Source: Pampus argenteus (Eukaryota; Chordata; Actinopteri; Scombriformes; Stromateidae). Taken from it: a stretch of DNA of 64,000 nucleotides. The translations under genes were made by a program, and so were the position numbers. The notes below the pieces were generated by a model. That model was not told the origin of the DNA and ran no database searches. It was given only the letters and a program-made list of their open reading frames with translations. The stretch's first letter is position 1, and the number at the start of each line of letters is the position of its first letter. Of the stretch, positions 52,201-61,957 are shown in pieces. Where the stretch lies: NCBI GenBank assembly GCA_036937835.1, contig CM072866.1, forward strand, positions 15,904,501 to 15,968,500, in the 5' to 3' direction.

Positions 52201-55200
52201 CATGCTTACAAAGCAGTAGGCTGCTCAATGGGCCATGTGAAAGCAGACAGAATGAAATTAACTGTTAATGGGCTCATTCTGACTGCATGGCATGCTGTCT
52301 AATCCCTTCTGGATGAAAAAAAAAATCCAATTAATGTGTTTGACCTTGCTATCTATATATGCCCTTGTTGGCTGGAAGATCCTTTGCAGGGTAAACAGCA
52401 GTGCTGCTCTACACTGGGCAGAAGAGATGTTTTATGTTTCAGTGTTAAAAATCATATTAAAACTTAAAACGTTTATTTAAATCATGAGTGAGGCGCAGCA
52501 CTTTGTATAGTGAAATAACACTTGACGCAATTGTGTCTTGGCATTGCATTAGTGTTTCAGCTCTGTTGGTAATATTATACAGTGAATAATCATTTTGAAC
52601 GTCTGCCATGTGGAGCAGCCTCTCCTTTTATCTGAAACTATTGTGCACTTGAACAGGATGACCTTGTATGATTTATGTATTAACTACCGTGAGTGCCAAC
52701 ATATATTCGGAGGAAAATATTGCACTTCTCTTTGCATTTTCATTTTCACTGCAGTTTCGATTTGCCTTTTTTTTATCTCTCAATTTTTTAGCAGTGAAAA
52801 GAACAACTGAAGGTTGAAAATGTATTTTCTCTAATAAAAGTAGCAATAACAGAATGAAAACAGACACTTGATGAAAAGCAATGGCCACGCATAAATGTTA
52901 AAGTAAGGTGAACATTAGTATTAAATAGACTTAAAATTGTTGTTGTGAGATCTGTTGTAAGTTTTGCATATACAACTTCTAAGTATCAGCCATCAGATGA
53001 ATGTAATGAGGTGAGAAGTGGAACATTTTCCTCTGAAATACAGTGGAATAAAAAGCACAACCTGACATAAAAGAATCATTCAAGTAAAATACAAATACTA
53101 CATATGGACTGTAATAATTTTCATATTTCCACAGCTGCTAGTGTGTCTTTATCTTACTGTCTTTAATTGTATTCAGTCTGAGTATTTTTTCCTTGCTGCA
53201 TGAGAGGACAAACAAGCCGTCAGCGAATGGGTGCAATAATCAGAGCTTTTACACTCTCCATAAGCTTGCGCGTCAGTCTAGTTTCTTTGAACTTATAGAT
53301 ATTGTCAGGTTTAAACAACCTAAAATATCAAACTCACAGACACAAAGAGGAGAGAAGACAACAGAGTTAAGTTTTACTTGCAAGGAGAGCAACAGGAGAC
53401 GTGCACATTCTGCAGAATCTCCTATCTACTCTAATTTCGTCTCCTGCCCTCTTGCTTTTTATTTAGGATGTCCCTAATACATGTTGCTTCTAAAGGGGAG
53501 GGGCATAGGTCAGGCACAGGTCAGTAACAACGTAATGGTTTTATTGCTTTGCTTCAGGCAGGCACAATTTCCTTGACCAATAAACAACGTCTGTTTTCTT
53601 CTACACTTAACTGTTTTGTTTTACTTTCCAACATGGTATGGTGATTAACTCTACAACTCATTAACTCTACAAAAGGAGCCAGTCCCATCAGTCAGATGAT
53701 GATGGGAAGTTCACACCAACAGCTGCAAACTCTAATGTCCATCTGAAAGAGAACTTAGTGTAGAACGAAACACAAACTTACAGATATGGTATGGAGTACA
53801 AAGAATAAAAGAGTGGTGCTATATAAAGAATGCAAAAGAGTAAATATGGGATAACTTATATACATTATTCTAACATTTCCCTCCTGTTTATCACATATTT
53901 GCTCAAATTCTCATTTCACTGTGTCAGCCACTCCATGACGATTTTCAGCTGCCAGATCATTTTTATGAGCACAAACACACTTACACTTGGAGATCATGTT
54001 TATATGTCTAATTTATAATCTTCGTTGTCATCGTCAATATAACAATCATCAGCATCATCAAGCAAAAAAATACACTTGGGTCATCCGATTTTCCATAGGT
54101 GTGATAGCTGTGATAATAAAACGGTTAACAAGAGAACGTAGACAAGGTATACAACAACATCCACACAAGGTCAATTCGTCCAATTTGTCTTTTGTGTTTT
54201 TGTGTTAGGGATGTATCAGTGGCGAGTCGCACCACCGTGGAGTCGTTACCGAAAGTATGGTTTTGCTGTTGTTTCAGTAACTCCCATAGGTACCATACTA
54301 ATAAGAAAATCAGTACTAAGAAGAGAGTCACTGCCCAGCACCTAATGGCATTTTTTAACCACTTGGGGGTCATTTTGGTCAAAATCAAGTATCCTCTACT
54401 TGGTTTGGTGTCTTGGAAAAAACTTCGCTGACTTTCAGGTCTCACCAGTCTCTAAACGTCTGGATCCACCCTATTATCAGTCTTTGGCTCACCTCCCCTA
54501 TCGGATTTTTCAGCCGAAATGACCCTTTTACAGTGTGTTAAATGGACCCAGGTTGACCTTTCTGCTTTCTTTACAGCAGTAGGAGTTGTTAGCAGTACCT
54601 GATAAGGTCCTTCCCACTTAGGTGTATACCAGTGCTTCCTCTTTATACTTTTTATCAACACCCAGTCTCCTGGTTCAACTAATTGAACTTCCTGCTGGGA
54701 GACAAAAGGAATTTCATCAGTTCGGTTTTGTTTTTGTTTTTCCAACATACTTCTCATATAGTCAGCTATACTGGCTTCATCATTAGGTTCCCATTGATTT
54801 TTGAATTGTGGTAATCTATATGGTCTGCCAAATAATATTTCATAGGGTGTGAGCCCTGAAGTACATGTAATATTAATATATAATTTCACTAAATCTACAC
54901 ATTGGGTCCATGATCTTCCTGTTTCCTCAATACACTTCTTTAATCTGTTTTTGATCGTTCCATTCATTCGTTCCACCAGTCCAGCACTTTGAGGGTGGTA
55001 AGCACAATGATTTTTTAAATCAATATGAAACATTACGCCGATCTTCTTTACGACTTGGTTCACAAAATGAGCACCATTATCACTATATATTTTTTCAGGG
55101 ATGCCGTATCTGGGAATAATATCTTTACAAAGCGCTTTTGCCACCGTCAATGCATCTGGATGTTTGGTTGGAAAAAGCTCTATCCATTTTGAAAAAGCAT

Positions 55201-58200
55201 TTATTATGACCAGGCAATACTTTTTCCCTTCACTTTTATTCAATTCTATGAAGTCCATATGGATAATTTGAAATGGATACTGAGGCGTAGGGAATCTTCC
55301 TCTACGTGGTCTCAAATTGCCTTGTGCATTATGTTTAGCGCGTTAAACATGCTCTACAAAAATTTTTTTTTAATAAGAGTTTAATTCGTAGGTTGTATAA
55401 TATTGATGTACCTGTCCTACCATCCCTCCTGTTGAGACATGTGTTTCACCATGGCTCAATATAGCGGCCCATTTATATAGGTTTTTTGGTAGGATAGGTT
55501 TTATTGCTGGGTCATACATAGGTGTCATTTTTCAGAATTGCTCCATTCTTTTTCCAAATATCTTTTTTAGATTCAGGACTTTGTTGTTGCATTTCTTTTA
55601 TTATTGTATCATCTAAATTTGTTTTTTCTTCTGCAGTTAACACATGTATCTGGCCTGCTGCGGCTGCTTTAGCTATTTTGTCTGCAAATGCATTACCTAG
55701 GGATACACTGTCTGTCCCTGTTGTGTGTGCTGCACACTTACAAATAGCTAAAGTTTTCGGCAGTTGTACAGCTTTTAGAAGGTCAGATAATAGCTCTGCA
55801 TGTGTAACTGGTTTGCCTGTGGACGTGACCATACCTCTATTTTCCCAGTATTGTGCAAATGTGTGTACTGTGGCAAACGCATATTGACTGTCTGTATAAA
55901 TTGTCACATTTTTGTTTTTCATTAGTTTACAAGCTTCAGTTAGCGCTACTAATTCAGCTGCTTGAGCTGAATAATTTGATGGCAGGCATTCAGCTTTAAC
56001 TACACTTTTTTGTGTTACTACTGCATATCCCGTTTGAGTCTTTCCTAGTTCGTTCTTTTTAGATGAACCATCTACAAATAAAACTTTTCCTTTTTCAAGT
56101 GGTTGATCTCTTAAGTCACTTCTACTTTTTGCTGTTTTTTCTGCCACTTCCTGACAATCATGTTTAATGCCGTCCTCAGGAAGTGGTAACAACGTAGCCG
56201 GGTTTAATGTTGTGCACCTTTCTAAGGTCTAGTGAGGTTGAGATAACAATGTTGCCATGCAAGACAGATGTCTTGCAGGTAATAAAAATGTCATGTTAGT
56301 CTGTAACAACAGGGCAGAAACAGCATGGGGTACTCTTAGAATTAATGGATGAAATAAAACTATAGTAGCACTTATTTCCACAGCCATTGATGCTGCAATG
56401 ACTGCTTTAACACATTGCGGCAGTGCACATGCTACACTGTCCAATTTAGATGAGAAATATGCTATAGGTTTAATTTTATCCCCATGTTGTTGAACCAAAC
56501 TGAAGTCATAAAGTGACCTTTACAATCAACCATTTGAATAAAGGGTTTACTGTAATCAGGTAAGGCTATTGCAGTGCTGGATACCAGAGCTTGCTTTATT
56601 TTAAAAAAAGCATCTTCAGCCTCTGCTGTCCATTTTAAGGGTGACGTCATTTTAAGATCTTCATCATACATCATTTTACTCAGAGGTGCTGTTATTTCTG
56701 CATAGTTTGGTACCCAATTTCTACAATAATTAGTCAGACCTAAAAATGACATCATTTGTTGTTTAGTTTGTGGCTTAGGTGCTTAAAGAATTACAGTTTT
56801 TCTATCTTCTACTATTGTTCTCCCTCCTGCACTCAGATTGTGTCCCAGATACTTCACTTGCTTTTTACACATCTGCAATTTGTTTTTACTCACTTTATGT
56901 CCCTCTTCAGCCAAATGTTTTAGTAGTGCTATTGTATCTTTTTTACATGTTTCTTCATCAGGTGATGCTAACAATACATCATCGACATAAATTAAAATTT
57001 GGCTGTTTCCTGGAGGTTGGAATTTTGCCATACTGGCACTCATTGCTTGAGAGTAAATGGTTGGACTTTCACAATACCCCTGGGGCAGTCGAGTATATGT
57101 ATACCTCTGACCCCCAAAGGTAAATGCAAACCAAAATTGGCTATTTCTATCTACTGGTATAGAGAAAAATGCATTACTGATATCAACTACAGTGAATACT
57201 TTAGCATCAGGTCTGAGTGAGTTTAGCAGAGTGTAAGGATCGGGGACACAAGGAGCTCTTTGTATCACAGCACTGTTTACAGCTTGCAAATCCTGTACCA
57301 TACGCCATCCTACGGATGGTGCTTGTTTCTTTACTGGGAATATTGGAGTGTTACACGGTGAATCCTCACATTTTATTATTACATCAGCTGCAATTAAATC
57401 ATCAATTACTGGTTTTATGCCTTCATATGCATCTTGTTTTAATGGATACTGTCTTACACGTGGTCTATATTCTGTTTTGGGTCGAATTTGTACAGGTAGG
57501 GTTCCTTTTATCAATCCTACATCAGTGGAACCTTTAGACCATAATTTCTCTGGTACCTCTTTTAAAAGATTTTCTTCTTCTTCTGTGAGCACTAATAGTC
57601 AGTGTCTAGATAGAAGATTTTCCATATGCATATGAACACCTTTTTGCACCTGAATCGTCCAAAATAGTGCTTTTCTGGTTAGCCCTGTCGATGCACTAGT
57701 GGCTGTAGTACTAGATATGGGTTCCCAATCATTTGTGTTTTCTCCTTTTATTATCATTTTGCCCATATCTTTCCATTTCATTATATTGTTTTTATACAAT
57801 GAAATGTGAGGTGCTGTCCACATCCTGAACAGTCTTACCAGCTCTGGTGTTGATAGTGTTACTGCTGCAGCTGCATTAGATTCACCATCTGAATAGACAT
57901 AAGTCACTGTCACTCTAGCTGGAGTAGCTTTAGTTAGGGCATTGTCAAAGTTATTATCTGGTCCTAGTGTGTCTTTGTACCAAAGTGTCACACAGAAAAG
58001 TTACAAGTTTTCCGTTTACCAATAACGTCACTTCTGGTTTCACTTCAACAAATCTTGAAAGTTTATCAACACTTCATCTGTCTCACATTCTATCTTATTT
58101 CCTTCCTCACTTTCTACAGCCCTCTGCTTATCTTCCTCTTCTCCTTCATATCCTAGTCATTCACAGTGTCCCCCTTTCATCTCAGGACAATCTCTGACCA

Positions 58201-60926
58201 TATGTCCTTCCTTTCCACAACGCCAACATCCTGACATATCTGACCCAAATCCATTCCTTCTAAAACCTCCTCTCTGTCCTCTACCTCCAAAACCTCTTCC
58301 TCTAGAATTTCCTCTTCCTCTAAAACCACCTCTGCCTCTGAAACCTCCCTGATAGAATATTTCTCCTTCTTCTTGATAGAAGGTTTCTACAGGCTTCCTA
58401 TTTTTCTTTTCCTTCACTACCTTCTCTGCATGTAAAGCATGATTAACATATTCCTCCAAAGTTCCTGTGGACATTCCTATGTAATGTTTGTTTACCCATG
58501 CTCGAATGGCATCTTTTGAGCCTGCATGGAGAGCATTCTTTAATTGTTGTCGGAATGCACCATTATCATTTGCATCTTCCTCCAGCCCACTATGAATTTT
58601 AAAGACTGTCGTCATTCTAATTTTGTACTCTTCTTCTACTCCTCTCCTCACTGGCCCTGTTTCGTCATCTTCCTTTCTATGATACATTAACTGTTTCTGT
58701 CTATCTGCACCTTCTCTTATTTTCTCTCTACTCTTTCTCTCTTCCTCTTCTCTTCTTGTTGCTACTCTCATCCAATATTCTGTATCTTCATACCCATGCT
58801 TTTTCATCTTTTTAGAATCATTTTTTGTTTTTTGTATTATTGCTTCCTGAAGCGCTGCTATTTTTTGTGTGTTCAATTGACCTTCGAATTTATGCTCTGT
58901 TATCCATCTATCTAAATTTTGTACTTTTTTAGGATCCTGTCTTTCAATAAGTTTCCAATCTTTACACTGCAGTGTATCTTTGGGTTTTAGTTTACTTATT
59001 CCTTTCCCCATTTTAAAGAATTTGGTCCAGTTTATCAACACCTAGGGTGTTCTAAAAACTGGTTTTTTGTCAGTAGGGCAGTAATTAAATTTTCTGTTGT
59101 GGTAATTCTCCTTTCTACTCTCTGTGATTGAGAGCGGAGAATTCTTGCCTCTGCATCCACAACAGTTGACTGCTTACACTCCTACTGTTTTGGTATGAAA
59201 TAAAATACCTAGTGGTATTTTATTTCCATTCACACTCTCATACACATTCACACAGCATTTAAATGCACTTATACTTTTGACGTCTTTTACTTTAACATGG
59301 GAACTTCTGGCCTTCCCTTACCAACCAAATTTTACTTTTACCAGGAAATTTCCGGCTTTCCAAAACCAGTCCAAATTTTACTTTTATTTCACCTTGTTAC
59401 CTGCTAGTGACTAGTATTTTCAGGGTTTTACTTTTACTTTTTCCAGGAAATTTCCGGCTTTCCAAAACCAGTCCAAATTTTACTCTTATTCACAGTTTAA
59501 ACCTATTTACTCTATTGTTCTCTTACAGTCATTCACCTTTTTAAACAAAATTTAACTCACCACAGTTGTCTATGTCTCCTCTCTCGGATTACCGTCAACC
59601 ATTGGATCCCAGCAGGTGAGTTGAAGTCCGGTCCTTGAAAGGATCTGTTAGGCTGCTTCTAAGTCAGCCTGCCGTGGCCACGGGCTTTCCAGTATTCCTC
59701 TCACCTGCTGGAATCCTCAGGTCTGTTGGCATCCGGCTCGAAGGACCAAAATTAATGTCAGGTTTAAACAACCTAAAATATCAAACTCACAGACACAAAG
59801 AGGAGAGAAGACAACAGAGTTAAGTTTTACTTGCAAGGAGAGCAACAGGAGACGTGCACATTCTGCAGAATCTCCTATCTACTCTAATTTCGTCTCCTGC
59901 CCTCTTGCTTTTTATTTAGGATGTCCCTAATACATGTTGCTTCTAAAGGGGAGGGGCATAGGTCAGGCACAGGTCAGTAACAACGTAATGGTTTTATTGC
60001 TTTGCTTCAGGCAGGCACAATTTCCTTGACCAATAAACAACGTCTGTTTTCTTCTACACTTAACTGTTTTGTTTTACTTTCCAACATGGTATGGTGATTA
60101 ACTCTACAACTCATTAACTCTACAAAAGGAGCCAGTCCCATCAGTCAGATGATGATGGGAAGTTCACACCAACAGCTGCAAACTCTAATGTCCATCTGAA
60201 AGAGAACTTAGTGTAGAACGAAACACAAACTTACAGATATGGTATGGAGTACAAAGAATAAAAGAGTGGTGCTATATAAAGAATGCAAAAGAGTAAATAT
60301 GGGATAACTTATATACATTATTCTAACAGATATCCTCAGCCTTGCAGCGTCTGTGCCTAGCAATATCTTCATGTGTCAGGCTCAGTTGCTCCATACTAAG
60401 ATGAGTGAGTTTGCATGTTTCTTGCTACCCCCGTGGATGTGATGATGTTCCTGCCTGCTTGCACATTGTTAGCGAGAGCTTGAATGCTGCTGTAGGCACA
60501 GTTATGATTTAAACAAGGCATCCTGCTAAAGAGTCATTAACTCAAGGCTTTTATGAGAGGATTCATTTAATATCACAATGATCTTTCTATCGTCCATGCT
60601 TTACATATGCAAATTCATATCAGTACATGTTTACAAATATGCTAATTGGGAAAAAAATAATTTCAAGTACTGAGGTATGTGATACATGGATCCATGTGAA
60701 ACTCCCCTTTTAAAACTAATATTTCTAGTATATTTATTGCCCGGGGGTATGTATTTTTACACTGCTGCAACTGATGACCAATTTAATTTGCAGCCAGCGG
60801 AGTTATTAACATATAGCTATTTTAAACCCATGGTGCACCTAAATTTTACTACTTTGCTTTAGATTTTGTTCCTGCCTTATATATTTGCATCATTTTCTCT
60901 GAAATACATGAACATGAGAGGAAAAA

Positions 60927-60975
<49 letters not shown>

Positions 60976-61957
60976 CACCCTGAGCAAATGTCAAAACAAG
61001 GCAGAGAATACTGAATGTTTCCCACACAAGGCTACATGCAAATTATATGCCTGATGTCTTTGTGTAGGCAAGTGTCTACATATGTGTTTCTGTGTCTTTG
61101 TTTACATACATCTGTGTTTCTATGCGAGGTTGCGTGCAATTCACCCTCATCTCATGGTTTTGTGTGGGTGTGTATTTGAATGCACACGCAGTCAGCTTCT
61201 GCTCTCCCCCAGGATGCTGCAAATGTAGTGTGTGTGTGTGTGTGTGTGTTTCGGTTAGTTTGTACGTGAAGGAGTGTGTGATATTGTGTCATTTCGCAAA
61301 TTAGTAAGACATGTCTCTGGGTGAAATCCCATTAGAGTTTACTGTCAGCATGCAGCAGTGTTGACATGATATGCATGTTATTCTAATTTGGTAGTCAAAA
61401 ACAGATTATCACTGGAGTATTACCCAGGAGAATTCATTGTTTTAAAGCCACCCTGATTTTATATCCCGTCCTCTGATGCTGTCTTCTAATTATTTTCTCT
61501 GTCTTTTCTTTTTTCTCTGCTTCACAGGAGAGAGAGCTGATGCCAGAAGAGTTAGATGGTAAGATGTTGGTGTCACCATGCAGGCACGCGATAAATTACA
61601 ACTCAACTGCGCAGCTTTATCAATCGTATTGATATTTTCTCCTGTTGTGATTGTCCCTCTTCGTGATTCATGCAAGAGATTAAGACTGGGGGGTTTCTCA
61701 GACTGCCTTGAAATGTTCTTGCCAGTGACTCAGAGCAACAAAATCAACTAAACTTAAGTATTTTACCTAGTTTTACGGTTTGTTGCAATAGTTGTAATTT
61801 TGTGTCATTTCAGAGCTGCAAGAAGCTTTCAAGGAATTTGACTACGATGCAGATGGCTTCATTCATTACAAAGACATAGCAGACTGCATGAGGACCATGG
61901 GCTACATGCCTACAGAGATGGAGCTCATCGAGATCATCCAGCAAATCAAGATGAAAT
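49214..61957 (+). CDS. cabp4: EF-hand calcium-binding protein of the CaBP family, probably CaBP4, 5' part
   Basis: Coding exons in phase: 49214-49269, 49571-49672, 50064-50202, 61528-61558, 61814-61957 (472 nt, about 157 residues). Later exons are absent from the window. The N-terminus is basic and Ser/Ala/Gly-rich (MSLKSAKGG, MSARGGRGAAAGRS, RRRSKRNLSNNSAV). It is followed by AAYISFLNKFFGQ and ERELMPEELDELQEAFKEF, close to the CaBP4 segment preceding EF-hand 1. EF-hand 1 has the loop DYDADGFIHYKD, then CMRTMGYMPTEMELIEIIQQIKMK. The last exon is 144 nt. CaBP4 modulates Cav1.4 channels at photoreceptor synapses. The last two exons are certain as CaBP family, and the CaBP4 choice rests on the FFG-x-ERELMPEELDELQ block and linkage to tmem134. 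Exon 2's donor and exon 3's acceptor (50064 or a later AG up to 50091) are uncertain. An AG five bases before the ATG implies a 5' non-coding exon. The 11.3-kb third intron holds a retrovirus. Confidence 0.82.
50203..53302. other. cabp4 intron 3 upstream of the retrovirus
   Basis: AT-rich intronic DNA with T- and A-tracts (50906-50916, 51187-51236, 51687-51699). No exon was found. A fragment of the fish repeat seen at 46845 occurs at about 53010-53160. Confidence 0.5.
53298..53302. other. Target-site duplication, left copy
   Basis: GATAT directly precedes the TG of the left LTR and is repeated at 60329-60333 directly after the CA of the right LTR. A 5-bp duplication is within the usual 4-6 bp for retroviral integrases. 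Confidence 0.9.
53303..53875 (-). repeat. 3' LTR of the retrovirus
   Basis: 573 bp; on the element strand it starts TGTTAG and ends CTGACA. It contains a tandem GTAGAGTTAAT pair, a CAATAAAACC hexamer and a TAAATAAAAAGC box near its end that could serve as TATA or poly(A) signals. Reading it against 59756-60328 base by base showed no difference. Confidence 0.93.
53876..53886 (-). promoter_or_regulatory. Polypurine tract
   Basis: The minus strand reads AGGAGGGAAA directly against the TG of the 3' LTR, the expected plus-strand primer position. Confidence 0.75.
53925..54445 (-). pseudogene. env remnant: leader joined to cytoplasmic tail
   Basis: A 106-residue frame (54445-54125) starts a little downstream of the integrase stop. 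It has a positively charged N-terminal part and one long hydrophobic segment (CWAVTLFLVLIFLLVWYLWE), as in a retroviral Env leader. In another frame after about 54150 the text CIPCLRSL, an acidic aspartate-rich stretch and a stop resemble the cytoplasmic tail of a transmembrane subunit. The surface subunit, fusion peptide and ectodomain, normally well over 1 kb, are missing. The junction appears to be an internal deletion. Confidence 0.65.
54452..55420 (-). pseudogene. Integrase region of pol
   Basis: The 287-residue frame (55315-54452) carries the catalytic triad: D in IIHMDFIEL, D in YSDNGAHF and E in SAGLVERMNG. The last two are spaced by 35 residues. It is followed by YEILFGRP and a C-terminal DNA-binding part with TPKWEGPYQV. 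Upstream, toward 55420, the zinc-binding HHCC region is in the same reading direction but interrupted by at least two stop codons, including one after an A-rich run, so the N-terminal domain is not intact. Confidence 0.88.
55512..56192 (-). pseudogene. RNase H region of pol
   Basis: The frame holds the four acidic active-site positions of retroviral RNase H: FVDGSS, AELVALTEA, YTDSQYAF and GNAFADKIAK. It is separated from the upstream connection frame (56498-56229) by an in-frame TAG at 56229-56231 and from integrase by a change of frame. Confidence 0.85.
56229..57592 (-). pseudogene. Reverse transcriptase and connection region of pol
   Basis: The first frame (57592-56783) contains VDISNAFFSIPV, LPQGYCESPTIYSQAM and the catalytic YVDD in ILIYVDDVLLASP. 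A TAA at 56783-56785 interrupts it, after which the same frame continues with QMMSFLGLTNYCRNW to about 56462. A +1-type shift near 56490 then moves the coding text to the frame 56498-56229. Thus RT has at least one nonsense and one frameshift lesion although the palm motifs are intact. Confidence 0.88.
57599..58156 (-). pseudogene. Protease region, broken
   Basis: After the gag stop, an acidic segment (LGYEGEEED) continues in frame to about 58080. Protease-like text (VTLLVNGKLVTFLCDT) then lies in a different frame, and the frame returns by about 57991 and runs to a TGA at 57599. The aspartyl protease signature expected as D-T/S-G reads D-T-L here. Two compensating shifts therefore surround a damaged active site. 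Motif similarity is limited, so the assignment rests partly on position between gag and RT. Confidence 0.6.
58157..59011 (-). pseudogene. gag, open but shortened
   Basis: The ATG at 59011 was chosen because it gives MGKGISK, a myristoylation-type matrix start; the open frame extends slightly further upstream without another ATG. The 284-residue product has a charged helical N-terminal half, a short capsid-like C-terminal part (FRQQLKNALHAG, AIRAWVNKHY), an RG-rich box (about residues 227-265) and one knuckle, CWRCGKEGHMVRDC. Class I Gag is usually above 450 residues, so much of capsid seems to be missing by an in-frame deletion. The stop is TGA followed by CTAG. Confidence 0.8.
59341..59490 (-). 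repeat. Direct repeat in the retroviral leader
   Basis: A block of about 45 bases that on the plus strand starts CCAGGAAATTTCCGGCTTTC and ends in AAATTTTACT occurs at 59341 and again at 59443, nearly identical. A weaker relative lies at about 59295-59335. It sits between the primer site and gag, where packaging signals normally lie. Confidence 0.75.
59732..59748 (-). other. Primer-binding site matching tRNA-Tyr
   Basis: On the element strand TGGTCCTTCGAGCCGGA begins eight bases after the 5' LTR end. It is complementary to the 3' end of vertebrate tRNA-Tyr(GTA), ...TCCGGCTCGAAGGA plus CCA, for 17 bases by my recollection of that tRNA. Confidence 0.8.
59756..60328 (-). repeat. 5' LTR of the retrovirus
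   Basis: 573 bp, same sequence as 53303-53875. It is followed at 60329-60333 by the right copy of the GATAT target duplication. Confidence 0.93.
60334..61527. other. cabp4 intron 3 downstream of the retrovirus
   Basis: Intronic, AT-rich, with a GA microsatellite at 60928-60975 and a TG run at 61229-61250. No exon is seen until 61528. Confidence 0.55.
60928..60975. repeat. GA microsatellite
   Basis: A GA run with one AAA interruption in cabp4 intron 3. Confidence 0.9.

Larger units (their letters stand above)
53303..60328 (-). mobile_element. Defective endogenous retrovirus, class I (gamma/epsilon-like)
   Basis: The 7026-bp provirus lies antisense in cabp4 intron 3. On the minus strand the order is 5' LTR (59756-60328), tRNA-Tyr primer site (59732-59748), leader, gag (59011-58157), protease region, reverse transcriptase (57592-56462), RNase H (56192-55512), integrase (55315-54452), env remnant (54445 to about 53930), polypurine tract (53876-53886) and 3' LTR (53303-53875). 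One CCHC knuckle, a YVDD box, DD35E integrase and a GPY-type C-terminus (KWEGPYQV) place it with class I fish retroviruses. The interior has stops and frameshifts in pol and lacks nearly all of env, so it cannot encode a complete virus. The LTRs are identical by eye, so insertion was recent. Confidence 0.93.

Noticed and set aside
55522..55887. 121-codon plus-strand frame
   Set aside because: It is the antisense shadow of the retroviral RNase H frame.
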